A stretch of DNA of 20,426 nucleotides from Lachnospiraceae bacterium UBA4317 (lineage in GTDB: Bacteria > Bacillota_A > Clostridia > Lachnospirales > Lachnospiraceae): the NCBI GenBank assembly GCA_002394525.1, contig DGUF01000214.1, forward strand, positions 1,515-21,940, read 5' to 3'. Below the pieces are notes generated by a model, which had not been told where the DNA came from, made no database searches, and saw nothing but the letters and a program-made list of their open reading frames with translations. The stretch's first letter is position 1. Each line of letters begins with the position of its first letter. The position numbers and the translations under genes were made by a program. Shown here piece by piece: positions 15,258 through 20,426 of this stretch.

Positions 15258-15297
15258 CTGACCACAGGGGCCGGCTGGCTCCGCCCCCTGTGGTCAG
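15258..15297 (+). terminator. Long GC-rich hairpin after the TPM gene
   Basis: A perfect 13-bp stem, CTGACCACAGGGG (15258-15270) with CCCCTGTGGTCAG (15285-15297), and a 14-nt loop, begin 9 nt after the stop codon. No U-run follows, so on its own it is not a classic terminator; it may protect the 3' end of the mRNA or act together with the true terminator about 70 nt further on. Confidence 0.45.
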
Positions 15298-15356
15298 TCC
15301 CCGGTAATCCGGTAATCCACAACCCGGTTACAGGCTCACTGCTTACAGGCTCGCAC

Positions 15357-15405
15357 AAAAAAAGCTGCGGTCCGGCGGATTTTCCGCCGGCCGCAGCCTT
15401 TTTTT
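15357..15405. terminator. Bidirectional intrinsic terminator between convergent operons
   Basis: Arms GCTGCGGTCCGGCGG (15364-15378) and CCGCCGGCCGCAGC (15384-15397) pair over 14 bp with one bulged T and a 5-nt loop. Seven A precede and seven T follow, so a U-run is made in both directions. It ends the plus-strand zinc-ribbon/TPM operon and the minus-strand small membrane gene. Confidence 0.92.
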
Positions 15406-15477
15406 CAGGTCAACACTCTTCTATCAGGTAGATGATGCACTGCCTGTACTTTTTTTCTCCAATATCCTTCCACAGCC

Positions 15478-15825
15478 TCAGGCCGGGGACAGATATTTAT
15501 TTTGCGCCCTGACCAGGATCACTGTCCAGATCACAAAGCAGATCACGTAGGCGAGGTAGATATACAATCCCGCGTCCGGCTTTCCGAGGATATCGGCGAC
15601 GATATAATGCGCAGCTCCTGCAGCCATGGTGAGTACACCGATGACAAGATTAGGCAAAAACATACAGGCAATGAAACCGGGAAGGTCCTTTGCCTTTTGG
15701 GGGTCGTACTTTTTGCTGATCAGCATGCGGTTCAATCTGCCGTGGACCTTCATCATCGCCGTCGAGATCAGAAAGTAGAAACCTACAAACATGATAAACG
15801 TATCGGCGAGATTCATGGTCTTCAT
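15478..15825 (-). CDS. Small membrane protein with three predicted helices, function unknown
   Basis: A 115-residue protein with hydrophobic stretches at about 6-25, 49-74 and 84-105, separated by a basic segment (HGRLNRMLISKKYDPQKAKD). I do not recognise a named family with certainty; the plan resembles small DUF3784-like membrane proteins of Firmicutes. The ATG at 15825 has GGAGG 7 nt upstream and a well-formed promoter is just beyond, so it is a real, separately transcribed gene. The last residues (RAQNKYLSPA) end at 15478, and the bidirectional terminator lies about 75 nt further. Context gives no functional clue. Confidence 0.75.
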   Translation of the reverse strand: MKTMNLADTFIMFVGFYFLISTAMMKVHGRLNRMLISKKYDPQKAKDLPGFIACMFLPNLVIGVLTMAAGAAHYIVADILGKPDAGLYIYLAYVICFVIWTVILVRAQNKYLSPA

Positions 15826-15851
15826 TCAATATCCTCCAAAAACAATCACGA

Positions 15852-15880
15852 TGTATATCCTGCCGCCGGTCATCTGTCTA
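15852..15880 (-). promoter_or_regulatory. Sigma-A type promoter of the small membrane protein gene
   Basis: On the minus strand TAGACA (15875-15880) and TATACA (15852-15857) are 17 nt apart. Transcription would start near 15845, giving a leader of about 20 nt that contains the ribosome site. The gene therefore need not depend on the CoA-transferase transcript. Confidence 0.65.
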
Positions 15881-15910
15881 TGCGGCGGAAGGTCCTGCCG
15901 GAATCAGAGG

Positions 15911-15953
15911 AACAGGGGGCGCCGCCGCCTGCAGGCCGCGGCGCCGCTCTGTT
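15911..15953 (-). repeat. GC-rich inverted repeat after the CoA-transferase gene
   Basis: Arms GGCGCCGC and GCGGCGCC (minus strand) surround a core that contains the palindrome CCTGCAGG, and outer arms AACAG (15911-15915) and CTGTT (15949-15953) also match. It begins about 38 nt after the CoA-transferase stop. No U-run follows on the minus strand, so termination is plausible but not certain. Confidence 0.45.
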
Positions 15954-15991
15954 TTCTGAATGAGCAAACAAATTAAGAAAAAACGGATGAA

Positions 15992-17551
15992 TTACTTGAT
16001 GCCCATGGGCTCATCGCGGAAGATGCGCTCGTCCATAAGCTTGGGGCCGCCCTCAGGAATGATGGGCTTGAAGTCCATGAGGTCAAGGACCTGGGTCTGC
16101 AGGTCGATGCCGGGTGCGACTTCGAGAAGGTGGATGCCATCCTTCTCAAGTTTGAAGACAGCGCGCTCTGTGATGTACATAACGGGCTGGCCGACCTTGT
16201 TTGCATACTCACCGGAGAAGGTGATCTGCTCAACAGTGTCGATGAACTTCTTCTGACGGCCTTCCTGATCGATGATCAGCTTGCCATCTTCGCAGTGCTC
16301 TTTCAGACCGCCGGCGGTGAAGGTACCGATGTAGAAGACCTTCTTGGCGTTCTGGGTGATGTTGATGAAGCCGCCGCAGCCAGCGAGACGAGGACCGAAC
16401 TTGGAAACGTTGATGTTACCTTTCTTGTCGCACTCTGCAAGGCCGAGGAATGCAAGGTCAACACCGCCGCCATCGTAGAAGTCGAACTGATAAGGCTGAT
16501 CCAGGATCGCCTCGACGTTGATGGAGCCGCCGAACTTGTTGCCGCCCTGAGGAACGCCGCCGATGGGGCCTGCCTCAACGGTCAGGGTCATGTAATCGCC
16601 GATGCCCTCTTCGTTCGCAACTGCGGAGACGAATTCGGGAGCGCCGATGCCGAGGTTGACGACCTTGTCTGCCTCGAGTTCCATCGCTGCACGGCGGCCC
16701 ATGATCTTCTTGGCGCTGAGCTTAGGAGCAGGGATCGCACCCATAGGGATGCGGATCTCGCCGGTCATGCTGGGATCAAATCCGGGAGTGCCCTGGCACT
16801 GAGCCTGGTCTTCCTCAGCCTCAGCAATGACGATCGCGTCGACATAGATGCCGGGGATCTTGACGAGGCGGGGATCCAGAGTGCCGGCCGCAACGACCTT
16901 CTCAACCTGGACAACAACTTTGCCGCCGCTGTTGTGGACAGCTGCCGCAATAGAGGTGGCCTCGTTGGTGCAGCACTCACGCTCCAGAGTGACGTTACCG
17001 TTCTCATCCGCAAAGGTGCCGCGAAGGAAACCGACCTGAAGAGGGAATGCCTTGTAGAGCAGTCTCTCTTCACCTGCGATGTTGACGACCTCGACCAGGT
17101 CTTCCTTGGTGACGTCGTTGAGCTTGCCGCCCTGGAGGCGGGGATCGCAGAAGGTGTTCATACCGACGTGTGTGATGGTGCCGATCTTGTGGGCAGCGAT
17201 ATCACGGCACAGCTCGGACAGAGTACCCTGAGGAAGGTTGTAGGCTTCCAGCTTGTTGTCGAAGATCAGCTTGCCGAGCTCGGGAACCATGTTGTAGTGG
17301 CCGCCGATGACTCTCTTGAGCATACCTTCGTGTGCGAAGTGGTCAGCGCCTGAGCCGTCGCGGTTGCCCTGTGCAGCCGCATAGAAGAGGGTCAGATCAC
17401 GGGGATGGCCGGTCTCCAGGAAGCTCTTCTCCAGAGCCTTGTTGAGGGACTCAGGCATCTCGCAGGCAACGAAACCAGTGGTAACAAAAGTCATGCCATC
17501 CTGCACAAACTTTGCAGCTTCGGCAGCGCTCAGAATAGGTTTAACTGACAT
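15992..17551 (-). CDS. Acyl-CoA:acetate/3-ketoacid (propionate-type) CoA-transferase, fused subunits
   Basis: A 519-residue class I CoA-transferase carrying the alpha and beta halves in one chain, like Pct/YdiF. It moves CoA between acyl-CoA and a carboxylic acid through a glutamyl-CoA thioester. The active-site Glu is Glu326 in TVEAGPIGGVP, close to the position known for Pct. The N-terminal half contains the glycine-rich VGFLRGTFADENGN block (173-186). The ATG at 17551 has AAGGAG 8 nt upstream. Crotonase and GntP permease genes lie upstream in the same direction but behind a terminator. Arginine codons are CGT, CGC and AGA; I found no AGG or CGG, unlike the left half of the window, which suggests strong expression. 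Likely substrates are short acids such as 3-hydroxybutyrate, butyrate, propionate or lactate; which one cannot be told. Confidence 0.93.
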   Translation of the reverse strand: MSVKPILSAAEAAKFVQDGMTFVTTGFVACEMPESLNKALEKSFLETGHPRDLTLFYAAAQGNRDGSGADHFAHEGMLKRVIGGHYNMVPELGKLIFDNKLEAYNLPQGTLSELCRDIAAHKIGTITHVGMNTFCDPRLQGGKLNDVTKEDLVEVVNIAGEERLLYKAFPLQVGFLRGTFADENGNVTLERECCTNEATSIAAAVHNSGGKVVVQVEKVVAAGTLDPRLVKIPGIYVDAIVIAEAEEDQAQCQGTPGFDPSMTGEIRIPMGAIPAPKLSAKKIMGRRAAMELEADKVVNLGIGAPEFVSAVANEEGIGDYMTLTVEAGPIGGVPQGGNKFGGSINVEAILDQPYQFDFYDGGGVDLAFLGLAECDKKGNINVSKFGPRLAGCGGFINITQNAKKVFYIGTFTAGGLKEHCEDGKLIIDQEGRQKKFIDTVEQITFSGEYANKVGQPVMYITERAVFKLEKDGIHLLEVAPGIDLQTQVLDLMDFKPIIPEGGPKLMDERIFRDEPMGIK

Positions 17552-17709
17552 GGATAATACTCCTTCAATTGAAAATCATATATGTCTATCTCCCATTTGC
17601 GGCCGGAGCCTTTTTATAAGCAGACATGCCATCCGCGGGACCTTTTGCAAAAAACTCCCGCGAATACCTGCATCACTGCGTAAATCCGAAGCGGGATTTA
17701 TGCCTTTTA
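17552..17709 (-). promoter_or_regulatory. Leader/regulatory region of the CoA-transferase gene
   Basis: It holds two inverted repeats: TAAATCC/GGATTTA (17681-17687 and 17694-17700) and CGCGGGA/TCCCGCG (17634-17640 and 17656-17662), the second with an inner TTTTGCAAAA. The word GCGGGA occurs at 17635 and 17691 and its complement TCCCGC at 17656, so the central copy can pair with either. A TATAAA (17616-17621, minus strand) is a possible -10, but no good -35 was found. The ribosome site is at 17560-17565. Confidence 0.4.
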
Positions 17710-17755
17710 CTTATAAAAATACCGCCGCAGGCGCTTGCAGGATCGCCTGCGGCGG
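17710..17755 (-). terminator. Intrinsic terminator of the crotonase gene
   Basis: On the minus strand a perfect 12-bp stem (CCGCCGCAGGCG with CGCCTGCGGCGG; 17744-17755 and 17722-17733) with a 10-nt loop is followed by TATTTTTATAAG. It lies about 85 nt after the crotonase stop. It implies that crotonase and CoA-transferase are at least partly separate transcripts. Confidence 0.88.
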
Positions 17756-17838
17756 CATGGAGCCGCGGGGGAAAACCCTCACAGTCCATTAAATGGGAAA
17801 TGTATGGTTACCTGTGTAAGAATGATTTTCCGGACGAA

Positions 17839-18636
17839 TTACTTGCCGATGAACTTTCTCTCTTTCATTCTCTTCTCGAGGAAGCAGGTCATGCCTTCCT
17901 TCTTGTCAGCGGTAGCGAAGGACAGACCGAAGAGGTTAGCCTCGAGCTTCAGGCCTGCATCGAGGTCGGTGTCAAGACCAACGTTGATAGCCTGCTTAGC
18001 CAGTGCGATGCTGTAAGGAGAGCTGAGCATGAAGTGCTTAGCCAGCTTCTTAGCCTCATCCATCAGGTCAGCCTGAGGATAGACATGGTTGACGATGCCG
18101 ATGCGCATAGCTTCGTCAGCGGAGATCATGAGGTCAGCGCCGAAGATGAGCTCTTTTGCGATCTTCTTGTTGGTCAGACGAGGAAGTCTCTGTGTGCCGC
18201 CGAAGCCGGGAAGGATTCCCAGACCAGCTTCAGGCTGACCAAACTTGGCATTGTCGGAAGCCAGGGTTACGTCGCAAGCCATGGAGATCTCGCAGCCGCC
18301 GCCCAGAGCGAAGCCGTTGACTGCAGCGATGGTGGGCTTTTCCATATCCTCAAGGCGCTTGAAAGCAACGCGAGCCAGCAGGCCCATGGTGCGGCCTTCG
18401 GGAGCGGAAGCATTAACCATCTCGGAGATGTCAGCGCCTGCTACGAAGGACTTCTCGCCGGAACCGGTGAGGATCAGAACCTTTGCCTCGGGATCAGCTT
18501 CGATTGCTGCGAAGCAGGCATCCAGCTCAGCCAGTGTCTCGCTGTTCAGAGCGTTCAGAGACTTCGGACGATTGATTGTAACAACCGCGATACCATCAGC
18601 GATCTCGACCAGTAAGTTCTTGAATTCGTAAGCCAT
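17839..18636 (-). CDS. crt: Enoyl-CoA hydratase / crotonase (3-hydroxybutyryl-CoA dehydratase type)
   Basis: A 265-residue crotonase-fold enzyme that interconverts 3-hydroxyacyl-CoA and enoyl-CoA. Both catalytic glutamates are in place: Glu116 in GGGCEISMA and Glu136 in GQPEAGLGILPG. The oxyanion-hole segments SFVAGADI (63-70) and ALGGGCE (110-116) match, as does GFGGTQRLPRL. Length is that of clostridial Crt. The ATG at 18636 has AGGAGG 6 nt upstream. It has its own promoter and its own terminator, so it is probably monocistronic. Usual bcd/etf/hbd neighbours of a central butyrate operon are absent here, which fits a catabolic or accessory copy. As in the CoA-transferase, AGG and CGG arginine codons are not used. 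Exact chain-length preference is inferred. Confidence 0.93.
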   Translation of the reverse strand: MAYEFKNLLVEIADGIAVVTINRPKSLNALNSETLAELDACFAAIEADPEAKVLILTGSGEKSFVAGADISEMVNASAPEGRTMGLLARVAFKRLEDMEKPTIAAVNGFALGGGCEISMACDVTLASDNAKFGQPEAGLGILPGFGGTQRLPRLTNKKIAKELIFGADLMISADEAMRIGIVNHVYPQADLMDEAKKLAKHFMLSSPYSIALAKQAINVGLDTDLDAGLKLEANLFGLSFATADKKEGMTCFLEKRMKERKFIGK

Positions 18637-18701
18637 TTTTTTCCTCCTTTGGATTTTGTGGATTCCTACAAATTAATACTGTAACTGTTGCTATGTTCTA
18701 A

Positions 18702-18719
18702 CTGTCCCTGACAGGACAG
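18702..18719 (-). repeat. Inverted repeat in the crotonase 5' leader
   Basis: CTGTCC (18702-18707) and GGACAG (18714-18719) are perfect 6-bp arms around 6 nt. It lies about 10-27 nt downstream of the predicted transcription start, a position suited to a repressor block or an mRNA-stabilising 5' hairpin. Confidence 0.45.
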
Positions 18720-18734
18720 CCAACATACATGTTA

Positions 18735-18763
18735 ATAATACACCGTTTTTCCGTCTCGGTAAA
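18735..18763 (-). promoter_or_regulatory. Sigma-A type promoter of the crotonase gene
   Basis: On the minus strand TTTACC (18758-18763) and TATTAT (18735-18740) are exactly 17 nt apart. Transcription would start near 18728, about 90 nt before the ATG. The -35 box lies inside one arm of an inverted repeat (18756-18787), which suggests control by a DNA-binding protein. Confidence 0.65.
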
Positions 18764-18787
18764 CGAATGTTTTGTTCAATTTACCGA
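18756..18787. repeat. 8-bp inverted repeat overlapping the crotonase -35 box
   Basis: TCGGTAAA (18756-18763) and TTTACCGA (18780-18787) are perfect complements 16 nt apart. On the plus strand seven T follow (18788-18794), so it could also act as a plus-strand terminator, but no plus-strand gene leads into it. An operator reading is preferred because of the overlap with the -35 element. Confidence 0.5.
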
Positions 18788-18840
18788 TTTTTTTACCAAA
18801 ACATCCCTGAACCATACAAATCCCACTTCAGGTATGTGTC

Positions 18841-18852
18841 ATAGTTAGCGCG
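18841..18852 (+). promoter_or_regulatory. Possible regulator half-site shared with the permease promoter
   Basis: ATAGTTAGCGCG on the plus strand here is identical to 12 bases on the minus strand at 20362-20373, which are half of the near-perfect palindrome upstream of the permease. Only the left half is conserved here; the right half is GC-rich and does not complete the palindrome. It lies about 115 nt upstream of the crotonase start of transcription. Confidence 0.4.
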
Positions 18853-18944
18853 GCACCGCGCCCCCGCGGTCTACTCACAGAGGCGCACTGCCATAAAATG
18901 ATTACTTACCTGTAATGATCGATTTAAGAAATATCCCCCTGTGA

Positions 18945-20288
18945 TCACATGAATCCAGCGCATGCGATGAATACGAAGCAGGCGATGAAAGGAATCGCGA
19001 TCTGAGTAACGAAGATATCGAAATAAGCTTCCTTGTGGGTCATCTTGCAGATGCCGAGCAGGGTGATCTGAGCGCCCTGGTGAGGCAGAGTATCCAGAGT
19101 ACCGGCAGCGATGGCAGCGATTCTGTGGACCTGCTCGAGGTTGGCACCGAGTTCGATGTAGGTATCAGTCAGAGCGTTGAAGGCAACACCCATACCGCCG
19201 GATGCGGAACCGCAGGCACCTGCGCAGATCGCGACGGTCAGCATAACGAATACCAGAGGGGAGATGTTCCATGTCTTCAGAGCAGCAACCAGATCCTGGA
19301 AGCCCTGAGTCTTCTGGACGATACCGCCGAAACCGACGACGATAGCGGTGTTGAGGATGGAGACACCAGAGTCAGCAGCACCCTTGTTGAAGACCTTGAG
19401 CCATTCCTTGATTCCGCCCGGAACCTTCTTCCACATAAGGATGGTAGCGGCGGCGACACCTGCGAAAACAGCTGCCTCGACGGGAACCTTGAAGCCGTTG
19501 AAGAGAACCAGGATCAGGATGATGGGAGCAAGAGCGATGCCCCAGTGAGGAAGGTCCTCACGGCCGCCCTGGCCGAGCTCTTCGGGATCCAGCTGGAATT
19601 TCAGCCTGTTGTCATCGAAGAAGTAACCCTTCTTTGTGAAGGAACGAGCCCTCCACTCAAGCCATACGAAGATGAGAACGAACTCGACCACGACTGCGAC
19701 CATGGAAGGTGCAAATGCAGCAGTGGAAGGAGTGCCCAGGTTGGTCATGGCGATGACGTTCTGGATGGAAGGAGAACCGGGAGCGACCATGGAGACGGTC
19801 CAGCAGCCTGCGGAGATCGCGGCCGGGATCAGACGTCTGGTCAGGTTGGACTCCTTGAAGAGGTTCAGCGCGATCGGGTAGATAACGAAGAACACAACGA
19901 ATCCGGAGACACCGCCGTAGGTCAGGATAGTGGTGATGATGAAGATGATGGGGGCAGCGAACTTGCCCTTGCTGAAGCCGGCGATCCATTTGGAGATGGA
20001 CTCCGCTGCTCCGGTAAACTGATAGACCGCTCCGAACAGGGCGCCTACGAAGAATACCAGGAAGTAGCTGGTGACATATGCCGAAGCTGCAGGCATAAAG
20101 AGCTGCTTCAGGCCTGTCAGGATGGTCATCTGCTCTACGCCTTCGGGCAGCAGCTCTACAGGGAACTTACTGCAGACAATGACGAAGATGGATACCAGAG
20201 GTGCCAGGATCAGCGCACTGAGCTGAAGGAATGCCAAAACGCCGAACAGCACTAAGGCAAGAACCAAAACCAAGATTCCAAAATTCAT
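18945..20288 (-). CDS. GntP-family permease (hydroxy-acid/3-hydroxybutyrate-like)
   Basis: A 447-residue integral membrane protein with about twelve hydrophobic segments across its length, matching the GntP family (gluconate, D-beta-hydroxybutyrate and related acids, usually proton-coupled uptake). Family-like features are the glycine-rich ITTILTYGGVSGFVVFFVIYP stretch near 120-140, the APGSPSIQN loop at about 168-176 and the ACGSASGGMGVAFNALTDTY block at about 360-380. The ATG at 20288 has AGGAGGAG 10-12 nt upstream. The crotonase and CoA-transferase downstream point to uptake of a short acid that is then activated with CoA. Codon use is like those two genes. The substrate is inferred; gluconate cannot be excluded by sequence alone, but no gluconate kinase is near. 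Confidence 0.88.
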   Translation of the reverse strand: MNFGILVLVLALVLFGVLAFLQLSALILAPLVSIFVIVCSKFPVELLPEGVEQMTILTGLKQLFMPAASAYVTSYFLVFFVGALFGAVYQFTGAAESISKWIAGFSKGKFAAPIIFIITTILTYGGVSGFVVFFVIYPIALNLFKESNLTRRLIPAAISAGCWTVSMVAPGSPSIQNVIAMTNLGTPSTAAFAPSMVAVVVEFVLIFVWLEWRARSFTKKGYFFDDNRLKFQLDPEELGQGGREDLPHWGIALAPIILILVLFNGFKVPVEAAVFAGVAAATILMWKKVPGGIKEWLKVFNKGAADSGVSILNTAIVVGFGGIVQKTQGFQDLVAALKTWNISPLVFVMLTVAICAGACGSASGGMGVAFNALTDTYIELGANLEQVHRIAAIAAGTLDTLPHQGAQITLLGICKMTHKEAYFDIFVTQIAIPFIACFVFIACAGFM

Positions 20289-20350
20289 TTGTTGAAAACT
20301 CCTCCTTTCGGGTAGACCCCTTGCCGCTTATCGCGGCCACTTTTTTGTTT

Positions 20351-20376
20351 CAAATATTTAGCGCGCTAACTATTTG
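20351..20376. promoter_or_regulatory. 26-bp near-perfect palindrome, probable operator of the permease gene
   Basis: The half-sites CAAATATTTAGCG and CGCTAACTATTTG pair at 12 of 13 positions, the core being TTAGCGCGCTAA. It lies 63-88 nt before the permease ATG. On the minus strand TTTACA (20377-20382) abuts it and AAATAT follows after 17 nt, so the palindrome fills the spacer of a possible promoter; it also lies downstream of the TATAAT at 20409. Both arrangements suit a repressor site. The cognate regulator is not in the window. Confidence 0.65.
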
Positions 20377-20408
20377 TGTAAAAAAATATAAGGTTTATTA
20401 ATTATGGG

Positions 20409-20414
20409 ATTATA
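20409..20414 (-). promoter_or_regulatory. Possible -10 box upstream of the permease
   Basis: A perfect TATAAT on the minus strand in AT-rich sequence; transcription would begin near 20402, with a leader of about 115 nt carrying the palindrome. The -35 region would fall beyond the window edge, so the promoter cannot be confirmed here. Confidence 0.45.
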
Positions 20415-20426
20415 CTAGCATAAATT

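Larger units (their letters stand above)
18637..18944. other. 308-nt intergenic region between gntP-type gene and crotonase gene
   Basis: From the permease stop leftwards: about 70 nt without recognised structure; a GC-rich hairpin ACCGCG/CGCGGT (18855-18870) without a U-run; the 12-base word ATAGTTAGCGCG (18841-18852) shared with the permease upstream region; the inverted repeat and promoter described separately; and the crotonase leader. No open frame with a ribosome site was seen. No clear intrinsic terminator for the permease was found. Confidence 0.5.

Noticed and set aside
16130..17353. Plus-strand open frame (407 codons) opposite the CoA-transferase
   Set aside because: Shadow frame; the CoA-transferase on the other strand has its active-site Glu and a good start.
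1..20426. CRISPR arrays, insertion sequences, tRNA or rRNA genes
   Set aside because: No regularly spaced repeats, transposase motifs, terminal repeats or RNA gene signatures were seen; the only tandem repeat is the in-frame 45-bp repeat.

Overview
The window looks like a chromosomal segment of a GC-rich Clostridia genome, most likely a Lachnospiraceae-type gut anaerobe. The reasons are strong AGGAGG ribosome sites, TTG/GTG starts, sigma-A type promoters, an NHLM-type (nitrile hydratase leader microcin) export system, a SpoIIE-type phosphatase, and a CoA-transferase/crotonase/GntP set typical of butyrate-forming anaerobes. The genus assignment is inference. No mobile element, CRISPR array, tRNA or rRNA was seen.

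Region 1 (1-8953, minus strand). Reading leftwards from a clear sigma-A promoter at 8919-8947: trpS, then xpt (xanthine phosphoribosyltransferase). Next comes a membrane sensor fused to a SpoIIE-type PP2C phosphatase and an RsbW-like ATPase/kinase, then a very short HlyD-like membrane protein, a C39-peptidase ABC exporter and a second NHLM-type ABC exporter cut by the window edge. From xpt onward the genes are spaced -4 to +23 nt, so they look like one operon. It couples purine salvage, a phosphatase/anti-sigma switch and export of leader peptides cut after a double-glycine-type motif. No precursor peptide or modification enzyme lies inside the window.

Region 2 (8954-11776). A GH32 sucrose-6-phosphate hydrolase-like enzyme and a Cof-type HAD phosphatase, both on the minus strand. 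A 421-base divergent intergenic region follows. It holds an extended -10 promoter, a GC-rich leader, two terminator-like structures and a short palindrome, and it may encode an unannotated small transcript.

Region 3 (11777-15410, plus strand). A two-gene operon: a double zinc-ribbon membrane protein with a 45-bp tandem repeat, and a large secreted/membrane-anchored protein with two clear TPM domains and a probable degenerate third. It ends at a bidirectional terminator.

Region 4 (15411-20426, minus strand). A small three-helix membrane protein with its own promoter, a fused-subunit acyl-CoA:acetate/3-ketoacid CoA-transferase, a crotonase, and a GntP-family permease. The last three avoid the AGG/CGG arginine codons common elsewhere, which suggests high expression. 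Together they suggest uptake of a short hydroxy acid (3-hydroxybutyrate is one candidate), CoA activation and dehydration to an enoyl-CoA. Their intergenic regions hold a strong terminator, promoters and several dyads. A 12-base word is shared between the near-perfect palindrome upstream of gntP and the region upstream of the crotonase promoter.
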